Program-made: the position numbers and the translations under genes
Part shown: one piece after another, positions 17,843 through 28,024 of the stretch
Layout: each line of letters opens with the position of its first letter
Position numbering within the stretch: the first letter of the stretch is position 1
From: Actinomycetota bacterium
GTDB lineage: Bacteria > Actinomycetota > Acidimicrobiia > IMCC26256 > PALSA-610
Direction of reading: 5' to 3'
Length of the DNA stretch: 64,000 nucleotides
Assembly: GCA_003134555.1 (NCBI GenBank)
Contig: PLBO01000135.1
Location: forward strand, 1 to 64,000
The notes under the pieces: generated by a model
What the model was told of the DNA's origin: nothing
Seen by the model: only the letters and a program-made list of their open reading frames with translations
Database searches by the model: none

Positions 17843-19397
17843 ATGATGGTGGAGGCCGGCCCTGGGGCGAAGGCGTTGTGGCGCGGAATGAAGTACGTGG
17901 CGCGATTTTTACCGCCTCTGATCGTTGCCGCCGTGCTCGTGTGGTTGGCGGTTGAGGCGTTTGGCAGTTCGCCACCACGGAATTCAGGCCAACTTGTGTC
18001 GAACGTTGAGGGTCGCGGCCTCAGGATGCAGCTGACGTTCGGTGTGACGCGCAGCGCGCTGACCCGCTCGACGCGCATCAACGTGTGTGCGGAGCCAACA
18101 GCGGCGGTGTCATCGGAATGCCCGAAGACGAAGGGGACCGTTCGCGATACGAATCCTGCGTCTGCGAAGAGCAAAACGGTCCCCGATCGCCCGCAGGTTC
18201 AGAGCGTCGGACTCGCCGAAGATCTCGCGAGAGATGACGGTCGCAGCGAGTTTCCCGCCAATCAAATCAGTGTGACCGCGACCAATGTCGGTAACCAGGG
18301 TCTTCTGATCTCCGTCACAGCCGATCCGAGCACGCCGCATGAGGTGCTCGACGGCAGCTACTCGGGTCTCATCGTGGTGGAAAGGGCCGGTGGAACCGCG
18401 CCGCTGGTCGTCAAGATGCACGCCGTGCTCGATAAACGCACCGGCAAGACCAGTGAACGCGCGATCGCCGCGCTGCTCCTCGGCGCCTTGCTCGGCGGCG
18501 GTATCAGATGGCTAGACACGGTGTTCGCTCCCATGGCGCAGCTGCGCCGTAGACAACGTCGCCTGCGCGCTTGGCTGGTGAAACGTCGCGGCAACCTTCC
18601 CGAAGGCGCCGTCACCGCGTATGACGACGCGACTGGCGCGTTGCGGAACCTCGACACGGAGGGAGTCGAGGCAACGTTTGGCCAGCTGAGTACTGCGGAG
18701 CCGGAGCTCCTGGCGTTCGCGTACGCCCGCGACGTAGTGCAACGCGAGATTGCTGAGCAATTGCGAGTTCTTGCCCACGCGACCGCCGGACTTCCCGATG
18801 TCGCAAATGCCATCGCGACAGAACAGGCCTACAGCGACGACCTCGTGCACCGGCCATGGCCATGGGAGGCAACAACCGATGTCCGGGCCGGGTATCTCCA
18901 AGCGCTCGAGCATGTCCGCGCGTTGACGGCGGCACTGCGGCTCGCTGCGCTCAACTCCGCAGACCCGGCTGCCGCCGAGGCTGCAAACACTCTTGCCAGG
19001 CAGATCGTGGTCGCCGGCAGCGCCAGCCTCGATCAGCCCCTCCCAGCGACAAAACCGGCGGCGCACGGAGCCGCCCTGCCCGGCCTCAAGGTCGAAGTTG
19101 CGAAGCCGCGCCGTATCGCCGAGCCCGAGCAACAAGCGGAGCAGCCACCGAAATTTCGCGCTGCTCGCACTCGACAACGTCTGGTGGATCGCGCTCATCA
19201 TCACTGCCGCAGTTGTGACGTTCTTCGGCTACCAGAATCAGTTTCTCGACAACAAAGACTTCAACGGCAGCCTGACCGACTACGTTCAACTCTTCGGTTG
19301 GGCACTCGCGCTTCAGATCGCCGGCACAACCATCATCCAGGTCATCGGTGGACTAACGAGCACCGGCGCCGGCACCAGCGCAACGCCCGCGCCGTGA
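17843..19397 (+). CDS. Multi-pass membrane protein, +1 frameshift near 19150
   Basis: The first frame starts MMVEAGPGAKALWRGMKYVA with a TM segment at about 22-42 (FLPPLIVAAVLVWLAVEAFG), an extracytoplasmic beta-rich domain (residues 45-200), a second TM (AIAALLLGALLGGGIRW) and a long helical cytoplasmic region. At 19142-19160 (CCG AAA TTT CGC) coding signal moves to the +1 frame, giving ALLALDNVWWIALIITAAVV and YVQLFGWALALQIAGTTIIQ, the last two membrane segments, ending at 19397. The track ORF to 19720 is meaningless after the shift. Overall plan resembles the intact gene at 62685 and the scrap at 43386. The shift may be a mutation, sequencing error or recoding. Function unknown. Confidence 0.6.
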
Positions 19398-19459
19398 TTT
19401 CCCCACGTCCCGTCGCGACTGGGCTGCGATCGTGCGTACATACGACTCGAAAGCGCGGG

Positions 19460-19675
19460 TCAGTCCTTCGGACGCCAGATCTCGACGTCGCTGAACTCGC
19501 ATTTCCGAATGATCCGGTCCGCCATATTCACGGCGTCGCTTTTGTTGTCGTACCCCTGACCGCCGTCAGTGGCAATGATCTGCTCGTTGCCGGCCCGGAG
19601 TCGCCAGGCCCACTTACGATCTGTGCGCAGATACACCTCGATACAGGGGTATGTCTTGCTTTGCCCGTCGGCCAT
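19460..19675 (-). CDS. DUF1508 (YegP-like) domain protein
   Basis: 71 residues, ATG with GGGAGG upstream. It reads IEVYLRTDRKWAWRLRAGNE followed by IIATDGGQGYDNKSDAVNMA, the single YegP/DUF1508 beta-alpha repeat (F.vY.....W.WRL.a.NG.iIa.s..GY..k..a). Small cytosolic protein of unknown function, usually single or tandem copy; here one copy. Convergent with the membrane-protein gene before it. Confidence 0.8.
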   Translation of the reverse strand: MADGQSKTYPCIEVYLRTDRKWAWRLRAGNEQIIATDGGQGYDNKSDAVNMADRIIRKCEFSDVEIWRPKD

Positions 19676-19739
19676 ACATCCTCCCGTTTTTACCGACCCA
19701 ATGAGTCGCTGACCCCGTAAGAGAGGCTATCGGCCGGAC

Positions 19740-20087
19740 GGCTCGGGCGGACTAGCCGAGGCGCCGAGTGTTCGATGCGCCCGTCAGGATCTGGGCCGGC
19801 CAGGCGAGGCGCCCAACGTACATTCGGCGGCATGCCACATCAGTAGGGATCCACTCGTGCGCCCTACATCTGAACCGCGAAGGGACTGCAGCTCCGATTC
19901 GTCGTCTCGTGTCGGTGGCGCAGCCTCACAATGTTGGACCAGTTGCTGCGCAGTGCGGCGTTACCAGAATCCGACCTGCCCGGCCGAACCGCGAGAGCGA
20001 TGCGTCGACCACGCCGCGTGAATTCTCTGGACCTTCGGTCAGTATTTTCCGGAGGTGCGTGCGCAGACGTGTGGTTTGAGCTAGGTA
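19740..20087. other. Intergenic stretch upstream of the RHS gene
   Basis: Open frames on both strands here are short, Arg-rich shadows without ribosome sites. No RNA, repeat or regulatory motif could be supported. Confidence 0.3.
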
Positions 20088-23000
20088 GTGATCCGCTTCG
20101 TTCTGCTTGTTTCCCTGGGGGTGGCCGCTGTGCCTCGTACGCATGTTTTCGAGCGACGTTCGTTGCGTGACCGAGCTCTGGCGTTGACGCTGGTGCTCGC
20201 GGTTGCGTTCTCGTGGGTTGCGACACATGAGTCGATGGGTGATTCGACCGGCCGAGGCGGCGCTTCGTTCGGGACGTTGGTCGCGGCGATTGGTCACGAG
20301 GTCGCCGTTGGCGCCAACGCCGCCTCGCATGCGATTGCGTCAACGACGGTGGCCGTCGCTGATCGTGCAATGTCGTTGCTTGGGGACACGCGGGCCAAGC
20401 GCACGCGGCGTGTCGTAGCGGCTGGCGGTGGAACCGGATTGCTCGGCGGCGCGCGGCGTGCGGCGGCTGCATCGAGTAGTGGCGGCGATCCGGGGATCAA
20501 CCCGGCCCTAGTGTCGACCTGGGCGGGGAGCGGGACGAACGCGACGGTCGACGGAACGGGCGCGAGCGCGAGCTTCCGGACCATGGGCGGCGTTGTCGTG
20601 GTCGGGAGTTTCGCTTATGTCGGCACGACTGGCTCGATCCGCAAGGTAGATCTCTCATCAGCAGCAGTGACGACCCTGGCCGGTGATGCGTCGGCGACGG
20701 GATGTACCGATAGCTCGACGCCAAGCGCTGTGCGATTTGGGCAGGTCGTTGATGTGGCAACGGACGGGACGTACCTGTACGCGACGCAGAGCGACTGTGG
20801 GTCCGGTTTCACGTATCTGGTGCGCAAGGTGACGATCGCGACGGGTGCGACGACGACGTTGACGACCGCGCCATCGGCGTTCTCGTATTCGGGCTATGTG
20901 ACGTACTCGGGTGGCTACCTGTTCATGAGCGGCAGTTCGGTGTTGAAGATCGACGTCAGTTCGGTTCCGGACACGTCGTCGACATTCGCGACGTTGGGCG
21001 ACACGGGGCACGGCATCGTCGGTGACGGTACGAGCTTGTGGGTGTCGGTCGGCTCGTCGTCTTCGTCGTCTGCGATCGAGAGCGTCTCATTGTCGACGGG
21101 CACGGTCGGAACGCTGGTGTCGGCGTCAGACGCGACGCTGTGGACAAACTCGATCGAGGCGGCCGGATCCTCGCTGTACTTATCGAGCGGGACGTCGTTG
21201 CGTCGTTATTCGGAGTCGGACGGTTCGTGGTCGAACATCGCGGGCGCGGCGGCCGGGTATGCGGACGGGACCAGCTCGGACGCGTGGTTCTCATCCCAGA
21301 TCAGCGGCATCGGGTCCGATGGCTCGAGCTTGTACGTCGCGGACTTGGGGAACTATCGGCTCCGCAAAGCAGTGCCGGGGACCGCGCTACCCGCAGGACT
21401 GCAAAGTTACGCGTCGACGCGGGTGTCGATGTCACTTGCGCAGGTCTCAACGTTCGCGGGGAACGGCACCAACCAGAACATCGACGGGACCGGGACATCG
21501 GCAAGTTTCGGAAGCCCGGCCGGTGGCGTCGTGGTGGGTGGGTACGCGTACGTGGGGACATCGACCGCGATTCGCAAGGTGTCGCTCGCGACAGGCGCGG
21601 TGACGACGCTCGCCGGTGATCTGTCGACGTCGGCGTGCGTCGATAGTGCCGATCACACTCAGGTACGGCTAAGGAACATTTCGGCGTTGGACACCGACGG
21701 CTACTACCTGTACTCGCTGAGCGACGCCTGCTCAGGCGCGGCCGTCGCGTTGCGGCGCACGTCGCTCGCGACCGGCGCGACCTCGACCATCTTGTCCAAT
21801 CTCAGCTCGGCGTTCCGGCTCACCGTCGGCCCCGGAGGAACGATCTACTACATCGTCGGCTCGTGGGTGTACAGCGTCGATCCTCGCACCGGCGTGTCGA
21901 CGCAGATCGCTACGCTCCCCGATAACGGCACCGCGATCGCCGCGGACGCGAACTACCTGTGGGTCACCTCCGGGCACGCCGGCGGCGTGAACGGTCCCGG
22001 CGCGTCATATCTGGATCGCATCACGGTCGGCGGCACGCACACGATGACTCAGATCGCCACCGCGCCCGAAACACCACTGATGGCGACCGCGTTGGTGTCT
22101 ACCGGCGACTATCTGTACGGCCAGGTCCGGATCCCGAACGGCACTTCATACGACCTACCGGTGACACGCATCTCGAAGGCCGATGGCGCATACGTAGTCA
22201 TCGCCGGGAGCGGCAATAACGGTTACGTCGACGGGCTCGGTACCGCGGCACAGTTCACGACGATCGTGGGCCTGGCTTCTGACGGCACGAACCTATGGGC
22301 GGTCGACAACGGAAACTTCCGGCTGCGCAAACTCGTTCAATCGGCCGGACCGAGCACACAGGAGAGCTGGGTCCCCAACGCGAGCGAGCTCGGCTACTGC
22401 AGACGATGCCACGCGCAGCCGATCGACTCGGCATCGGGCAACTTCTATGAGACGTATGTCGATATCGCAATCCCCGGACGTAGTCCCGCGTTGGGCGAGT
22501 CCCGCACCTACGGTTCCCTGAACGCGAGTTACAACGGCCCGTTCGGATATGGATGGTCGTCGAGCTACGACATGCACCTCCAACTCGGAGCGGGCACACC
22601 ACCATCGACGGTCGACGTCGTGCAAGAAAACGCCGCGTTCGTGTCGTTCTCCTGGAACGGCACGCAATACGTCGCACCACCGCGCGTCCTCGCTACTTTG
22701 GTGCGCAACGGTGACGGCACCTACACGTTCACGCGCCGTCTGCAGTCACAGTTCGTGTTCGACGCGAACGGCCTGCTGATCAAGGAGATCGCCCGCAACG
22801 GTTTCGCAGGAAGTCCGAGTCCCGGTGTCGTCGCGGCGTACACGACCACGCTCGCATATGTGAGTGGCCGACTGTCGACCGTGACCGACGCCGCGGGCCG
22901 GACGCTCACCTTCTCTTACGGGACGAACGGAAAGGTGTCGGGTGTCGCCGACTCGACGGGCCGTTCAGTCGGCTACGGCTACGACGGCGCCGGGAACCTG

Positions 23001-26000
23001 TCCGACGTGACTGACGTCGGCAGCGGGAACACCCACTTCGGATACGACGCGAACCATCTGTTGCAGACGGTGCGTGACCCACGCGGCAATACGGTCGAAA
23101 CGAACGTGTACGACTCCATTGGCCGAGTTCTCACCCAAACCGACGCGCTGACGCGCACCACGACGTTTGACTTCACGTCGATTCCCGGATCGACGAAGGT
23201 GACGGACCCGAAAGGCAATGTCACGGTCGAGGCGTTCACCAACAACATGCTCATGTCCGAGACGAAAGGCTACGGAACCGCGAGCGCCGCGACCTGGACG
23301 TACACCTACGACTCGTCCACGCTCGGCGTGCTCAGCGTTACGGACCCGAACCTGCACGCGAAGAACTACACCTGGGACCCGTCCGGCAATCCCCTCACCG
23401 CGTCCGACGCCTTGACCCACACCACCACCTGGACCTACAACGCGTTCGGCGAGCCCCTCACTGTTCAGGACGCCAAGCTGGTCACCACAACCAATACCTA
23501 CGACACCGCCGGGAACTTGACATCGACAGCGACCCCGCTGGTCGAACAACCCGGCCAGACCCAGACCACCACATACACGCATGGCGACACGGCTCATCCG
23601 GGAGACGTGACCTCGATCACGGACCCGCGCTCGAAAGTTTCGACGTTCACCTACGACACGTCGACCGGCGACCTGTTGTCGCAAACCTCACCGTTAGGTG
23701 ACAAGACCACTTACACGTACAACGCGGCCGGGCAGCGGCTCACGATGGTCACCCCGGCTGGCAACGTGACCGGCGGCAACCCCGCGACCTACAGGACGAC
23801 ATACGTGCCGAACGTGTTCGGACAGGTAACGAGCATCACGGATCCGCTCAGCCATCAGACCCAACAGGTATACGACGCGGACGGAAACCTTCATCAGGTC
23901 ATCGATCCGCTCACTCACACCACGACCTACGACTACGACGTCGCGAACCAGCAGATCACGATCACGCGGCCCGATACGACCGACTTGCATAACGACTACT
24001 GGCCCGACGGTTCGCTCAAAACCCAAACCGACGGCGCCGGGAACATCACCTCCTACGCGTATGACCCGCTCGGGCGGCTCTCATCGACAACGGACCCGAA
24101 GAGCCGGGTGACGAACTACACGCACGACGGGGCCGGGAACCTCAAGACCAGCCAAGACCCCGCCTTGCGGACCACGACGCTCGGTTATGACATCGCGGAC
24201 CGGTTGACGAGCGTCACCTACAGCGACGGCATCACGCCGAACGTCGCGTACACCTTCGACAACGACAACCAACGCCTCACGATGGTCGACGGTACGGGAA
24301 CGACGACCTCCGTGTGGGATTCGCTTCACCGCCTGACTTCCCAGACGAATGGTTCGAGCCAGACGATGGGCTACGGCTACGACCTCGCGAACAACCTCAC
24401 GACCATCACCTATCCCGGCTCGCACACGGTCACCCGCGTCTATGACGACGCGGGACGCCTCCACACGATCACCGACTGGCTGACCCACGCCACCACGTAC
24501 GACTATGACCACAACTCGAATCTGACCACGCAGACGTATCCGAACACGACCGTCGCGACCTACACACCCGACGCTGCCAATCGGCTCATGAACATCGCCG
24601 ACACCAAGTCCGGCAGCACCTTCGCGAGCTTCGGCTACACCCGCAACAGCGCCGACCTGTTGACCGGCGTCACGCCGACCGGGGTCGGTCAGTCCAACGA
24701 GACCTACGGCTACACGTCGCTCAATCAGCTGAACGCGGTCAACGCCTCCAGTTACACGTTCGATTCTGCCGACAATCTCACCGGGATGCCGTCCGGAACG
24801 AAACTCGCTTACGACACCGCCAACCAGCTCTGCTGGACGGCAACGACCACGGCGGCCTGCGCCAGCCCGCCGGCCGGAGCGACGACCTACAGCTACGGGT
24901 CCGCTGGTGAACGCACGACGATGACGCCACCCACCGGCAACCCGACCATCAACTACGCGTACGACCAGGCGTATCGGCTAACCGATGTGCGTGGCGCCGG
25001 CTACCGCACCGCAGTCCTAGCGTCGAACCCGGTGGGATACTGGCGGCTCGGCGAAGCCAGCGGAACCAGCGCGGCCGACAGTTCCGGCAATGCGCACGCC
25101 GGCACCTACACCGGCGGCGGCCTTACCTACGGCGTTTCTGGCGCGACGGCAACCGACGCGAATACTGCCGCAACCTTCAACGGGACGAGCAGCTACGTCA
25201 ACACTGGCAATCTCGGCGTCGGCAACTTCAGCACGTTCACTGACGAAACGTGGATCAAGACCTCAACGTCGGCCGCGCCCTACTTCCTGGCCGAGGGCAA
25301 CAGCGGCACGTCGACCCCGTTCCAGGGTCTGCATCTCAATGCCACCGGCCACGTCCTGTTCACCGTTCGCGACAACGTGAACGTCGTCGCCGAAATCACG
25401 GGCTCCTCGGTCGTGAACAACAACGCGTGGCACCACATCGTCGGAGTCCGCAACGGCACGACGGTCTCGCTGTACGTCGACGGCAAATCGGACGCCACTC
25501 CCGTCACCGTCGGCACGCTCGGCAGCCTGACGCTCACCACGAGCACGATCGGAGCGCTCAGCCGCACCAGCGTCGCGAACTTCTTCGCCGGCACCATCGA
25601 CGAACCTGCCCTCTACCCGGCCGCGCTCACTGCGGCACGCATCAACAACCATTACCAAGCGGCGAAGTCCAACTATGCCGGCACCGTCACCGGGAGCACG
25701 CCCGATGTCTATTGGCGACTCGGTGAAACGAGCGGCACCACCGCCACCGACACATCAGGCAATGGCCAAACTGGCACGTACACTCCCGCATTCCCAGTGA
25801 GCGCGACTGGTGCGCTAACCAGCGACACAGACAAGGCCGTCACCTTCAACGGAACGACCCAATACGTGAACGACACCGTCGCGGCCGGAACCGCATCCAC
25901 GTTCACGATGGAGGCCTGGGTCAAAACCGCACAGAGTTCGGGGGCCGCCCCGTACTTCATCGGCAAAGGCTCGACTTCATCGAACACGCCGTTCGAAGGA

Positions 26001-27320
26001 CTGACCCTCTCAGCCGCGTTCACGAAAGCGGTCTTCACCGTCCGTGACAACTCGAACATCCAAGTGAGCGTCACCGGCACAACAACCATCAACAACAACG
26101 CCTGGCATCATCTCGTCGGTGTCCGTAACACCACCACCAACCTGATGTCACTCTACGTCGACGGAATACTCGATGGCAGCGCTAATGGCGCCTCACTAGG
26201 AGCACTTACAACCAATACGACAACCGTCGGCGCCCTCAAACGGCCGGCAGTCGGCAACTTCGTCAACGGCACGGTAGATGAAGCCGCGTACTACACAACC
26301 GCGCTCGACGCCGCGTCCATCGCACGCAACTACTACAACGGTACCCATGCCAGCCCGACCGTCGCCTCGTACACCTACAACGCTGACGGCACCCGCACCG
26401 CCAAAGCCGTTGACGGCATCAAAACCAACCTCACGTGGGACAACGCCGAAGGCCTGCCGCTCCTCGCCTCCGACGGCACCAATCAATACGTCTACGGGCC
26501 CGGCGGCGCACCGCTTGAGCAAGTCAATATCAGCAACTCGAGCGCCGTCTACTACCACCAAGACCAACAAGGCTCCACCCGCGCCGTCACCGACCAAGGC
26601 GGCAACCTTCTCAGTACCTACACCACCGACGCCTTCGGTAATCCGACGGCGTCGAGCGGCATTGCTCAAACACCACTCCGATATGACGGCCAGTATCGCG
26701 ACAATGAAACCGGTTTCTCATACCTCCGCGCCCGCTACTACGATGCGAGTACTGCTCAGTTCCTCAATCGCGACCCGATAGACGCCCTTACCCGCTCCGC
26801 GTACGGCTACGCGGAGGGTGATCCGCTCAACGGAGATGATCCGACCGGGCTGTGCAAGCACCACAAGGGCATCGGCGGCTGGTTCCGCGACAAGGCATGC
26901 CAGGCGGGCAACACGTTGGATCTCGGAAGCCCGGACAATCCGCTGCGCAAAGCCGCCGAGAACGGCTCGGGTGTGTCGACCGTAATCGAACGCGCCGATC
27001 CCGCCTACTACATGGTCAGCGGCTACTACAACGAGTGGAAGGCCGCCGAGGCCGGCTGCTCCGGCTGGACCGTCGCCAAATATGGCGCCGAAGGCGTCGC
27101 CGGCGCCGTCGCCACGGTCGGCGTTGCGGCCGTCGGCGGCGAAGTCGCTGGCTTCATCGAGAGCCCGGACGCGGTATGGGAGATCGGCGATCGCGGGTTC
27201 CACTTGCACTACGACGACGTTCCACATGGAGACATGGGCTCACATCTGCAGCTCAATACCTGGCTAGATGGCGTCAAGGGAAGCGGTCGGGACTGGCGCT
27301 TCCCTTGGCCACCGTGGTGA
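20088..27320 (+). CDS. RHS/YD-repeat polymorphic toxin with NHL repeats and two LamG-like domains
   Basis: 2,410 residues (GTG start; GTG at codon 12, VAAVPRTHVF, is an alternative). Order: signal at about 25-47 (RALALTLVLAVAFSWVATHE); two related NHL-type propeller segments starting at about 140 and 451 (LVSTWAGSGTNATVDGTG / QVSTFAGNGTNQNIDGTG); DUF6531-like junction near 768 (CRRCHAQPIDSASGNFYETY); YD repeats from about 930 to 1630; two concanavalin/LamG-like domains at about 1645 and 1870, each opening VGYWRLGEASG or DVYWRLGETSG; return of YD repeats; RHS core at about 2154-2255 (YYHQDQQGSTRAVTDQGGNL, LRARYYDASTAQFLNRDPID, DDPTGLC). The variable tip of about 155 residues ends YDDVPHGDMGSHLQLNTWLD and is the likely toxin, of unrecognised class. 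RHS cages are known to enclose and deliver such tips. A candidate immunity gene follows 19 bp downstream. Confidence 0.9.
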   Translation: MIRFVLLVSLGVAAVPRTHVFERRSLRDRALALTLVLAVAFSWVATHESMGDSTGRGGASFGTLVAAIGHEVAVGANAASHAIASTTVAVADRAMSLLGDTRAKRTRRVVAAGGGTGLLGGARRAAAASSSGGDPGINPALVSTWAGSGTNATVDGTGASASFRTMGGVVVVGSFAYVGTTGSIRKVDLSSAAVTTLAGDASATGCTDSSTPSAVRFGQVVDVATDGTYLYATQSDCGSGFTYLVRKVTIATGATTTLTTAPSAFSYSGYVTYSGGYLFMSGSSVLKIDVSSVPDTSSTFATLGDTGHGIVGDGTSLWVSVGSSSSSSAIESVSLSTGTVGTLVSASDATLWTNSIEAAGSSLYLSSGTSLRRYSESDGSWSNIAGAAAGYADGTSSDAWFSSQISGIGSDGSSLYVADLGNYRLRKAVPGTALPAGLQSYASTRVSMSLAQVSTFAGNGTNQNIDGTGTSASFGSPAGGVVVGGYAYVGTSTAIRKVSLATGAVTTLAGDLSTSACVDSADHTQVRLRNISALDTDGYYLYSLSDACSGAAVALRRTSLATGATSTILSNLSSAFRLTVGPGGTIYYIVGSWVYSVDPRTGVSTQIATLPDNGTAIAADANYLWVTSGHAGGVNGPGASYLDRITVGGTHTMTQIATAPETPLMATALVSTGDYLYGQVRIPNGTSYDLPVTRISKADGAYVVIAGSGNNGYVDGLGTAAQFTTIVGLASDGTNLWAVDNGNFRLRKLVQSAGPSTQESWVPNASELGYCRRCHAQPIDSASGNFYETYVDIAIPGRSPALGESRTYGSLNASYNGPFGYGWSSSYDMHLQLGAGTPPSTVDVVQENAAFVSFSWNGTQYVAPPRVLATLVRNGDGTYTFTRRLQSQFVFDANGLLIKEIARNGFAGSPSPGVVAAYTTTLAYVSGRLSTVTDAAGRTLTFSYGTNGKVSGVADSTGRSVGYGYDGAGNLSDVTDVGSGNTHFGYDANHLLQTVRDPRGNTVETNVYDSIGRVLTQTDALTRTTTFDFTSIPGSTKVTDPKGNVTVEAFTNNMLMSETKGYGTASAATWTYTYDSSTLGVLSVTDPNLHAKNYTWDPSGNPLTASDALTHTTTWTYNAFGEPLTVQDAKLVTTTNTYDTAGNLTSTATPLVEQPGQTQTTTYTHGDTAHPGDVTSITDPRSKVSTFTYDTSTGDLLSQTSPLGDKTTYTYNAAGQRLTMVTPAGNVTGGNPATYRTTYVPNVFGQVTSITDPLSHQTQQVYDADGNLHQVIDPLTHTTTYDYDVANQQITITRPDTTDLHNDYWPDGSLKTQTDGAGNITSYAYDPLGRLSSTTDPKSRVTNYTHDGAGNLKTSQDPALRTTTLGYDIADRLTSVTYSDGITPNVAYTFDNDNQRLTMVDGTGTTTSVWDSLHRLTSQTNGSSQTMGYGYDLANNLTTITYPGSHTVTRVYDDAGRLHTITDWLTHATTYDYDHNSNLTTQTYPNTTVATYTPDAANRLMNIADTKSGSTFASFGYTRNSADLLTGVTPTGVGQSNETYGYTSLNQLNAVNASSYTFDSADNLTGMPSGTKLAYDTANQLCWTATTTAACASPPAGATTYSYGSAGERTTMTPPTGNPTINYAYDQAYRLTDVRGAGYRTAVLASNPVGYWRLGEASGTSAADSSGNAHAGTYTGGGLTYGVSGATATDANTAATFNGTSSYVNTGNLGVGNFSTFTDETWIKTSTSAAPYFLAEGNSGTSTPFQGLHLNATGHVLFTVRDNVNVVAEITGSSVVNNNAWHHIVGVRNGTTVSLYVDGKSDATPVTVGTLGSLTLTTSTIGALSRTSVANFFAGTIDEPALYPAALTAARINNHYQAAKSNYAGTVTGSTPDVYWRLGETSGTTATDTSGNGQTGTYTPAFPVSATGALTSDTDKAVTFNGTTQYVNDTVAAGTASTFTMEAWVKTAQSSGAAPYFIGKGSTSSNTPFEGLTLSAAFTKAVFTVRDNSNIQVSVTGTTTINNNAWHHLVGVRNTTTNLMSLYVDGILDGSANGASLGALTTNTTTVGALKRPAVGNFVNGTVDEAAYYTTALDAASIARNYYNGTHASPTVASYTYNADGTRTAKAVDGIKTNLTWDNAEGLPLLASDGTNQYVYGPGGAPLEQVNISNSSAVYYHQDQQGSTRAVTDQGGNLLSTYTTDAFGNPTASSGIAQTPLRYDGQYRDNETGFSYLRARYYDASTAQFLNRDPIDALTRSAYGYAEGDPLNGDDPTGLCKHHKGIGGWFRDKACQAGNTLDLGSPDNPLRKAAENGSGVSTVIERADPAYYMVSGYYNEWKAAEAGCSGWTVAKYGAEGVAGAVATVGVAAVGGEVAGFIESPDAVWEIGDRGFHLHYDDVPHGDMGSHLQLNTWLDGVKGSGRDWRFPWPPW

Positions 27321-27339
27321 TTTGAGAAGGGTGAAGCAC

Positions 27340-27723
27340 ATGGCGCGGCAGCTCGCACACGTACGAGGCGTCGAGCAACTCGAAGACGTCGACGCAATCC
27401 TTCATGACCTGGCGTTCTCAATGGAGGAGATTGCTTACGACCCAGACCGTGGAACGGTGACGATCGCGTTTCACAAGTCACCGAGAACTCATGACGTCTT
27501 CCGGAGACGACCCCGTCGCGGAGATTCTCGCGAGGAAAGCGGTCGACGCATCATGGAGATCTCGAGCGTCTCCAACGTCGAGGTGCGTGATCTCGCTGGA
27601 ATCGTCGACCATACCTACTCGCGGCTCGACGCATCCGAGCGCGGCAGATTGACGCTGCAATCGAACTTTCCTGGCAGCGTCGACATAAGTGTTGCCGGTG
27701 TTGACGTGCGCATCACCACGTGA
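27340..27723 (+). CDS. Candidate immunity protein for the RHS toxin
   Basis: 127 residues from MARQLAHVRGVEQLEDVDAI, ATG with GAAGGG about 9 nt upstream, starting 19 bp after the RHS stop. Acidic N-terminal half, no signal or membrane segment. Contents: DAILHDLAFSMEEIAYDPDR, TVTIAFHK, and a C-terminal beta pattern (SNFPGSVDISVAGVDVRI). Immunity genes sit immediately 3' of RHS toxin tips and are small and acidic; position and size fit, but no known immunity family was recognised. The reading frame just touches the next short ORF. Confidence 0.55.
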   Translation: MARQLAHVRGVEQLEDVDAILHDLAFSMEEIAYDPDRGTVTIAFHKSPRTHDVFRRRPRRGDSREESGRRIMEISSVSNVEVRDLAGIVDHTYSRLDASERGRLTLQSNFPGSVDISVAGVDVRITT

Positions 27724-27941
27724 CGCGTGCAGGTGAGATCGACGACGAGGCACGGCAAGGGCCGACATCAGCCGAACATGATCGCGGTGGTGGCCTTGGG
27801 TGTCGCGTTGTTCGTCGCGCGTTCGTGTCTGAGGCCGTCTTCCACATGAGCGTCGACCCAACCGAGAGCACTTTCGCAGTCACTTTGCACAACGACACGC
27901 CGAGTGCCGTCGTGGCCGCGGCCTGGGATTCGAAACCTTGA
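27720..27941 (+). CDS. Small ORF overlapping the immunity gene, doubtful
   Basis: GTG start overlaps the preceding stop (GTGA). The second half (MSVDPTESTFAVTLHNDTPS) looks protein-like, while a neighbouring frame holds a hydrophobic stretch (MIAVVALGVALFVARSCLRP) ending at 27848. A frameshifted gene for a small membrane-anchored protein is possible; otherwise noise. Confidence 0.3.
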   Translation: MTRAGEIDDEARQGPTSAEHDRGGGLGCRVVRRAFVSEAVFHMSVDPTESTFAVTLHNDTPSAVVAAAWDSKP

Positions 27942-27993
27942 TGCCGTCGACGGAGTGTTGACCGAACGCGTGTTCGCGTTCACAATGAGTCGT

Positions 27994-28010
27994 GCCGAAC
28001 ACTGTTCGGC
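27994..28010 (+). terminator. Hairpin downstream of the RHS operon
   Basis: Perfect 7-bp repeat GCCGAAC / GTTCGGC with a 3-nt loop, preceded by another short palindrome at 27963-27980. A plausible operon end, but there is no T tract. Confidence 0.35.
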
Positions 28011-28024
28011 GCCAGAATGAAGGC

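Noticed and set aside
20203-26781. Many long antisense and alternate-frame ORFs inside the RHS gene
   Set aside because: Repetitive GC-rich coding DNA yields open shadow frames; none has a ribosome site or recognisable domain.
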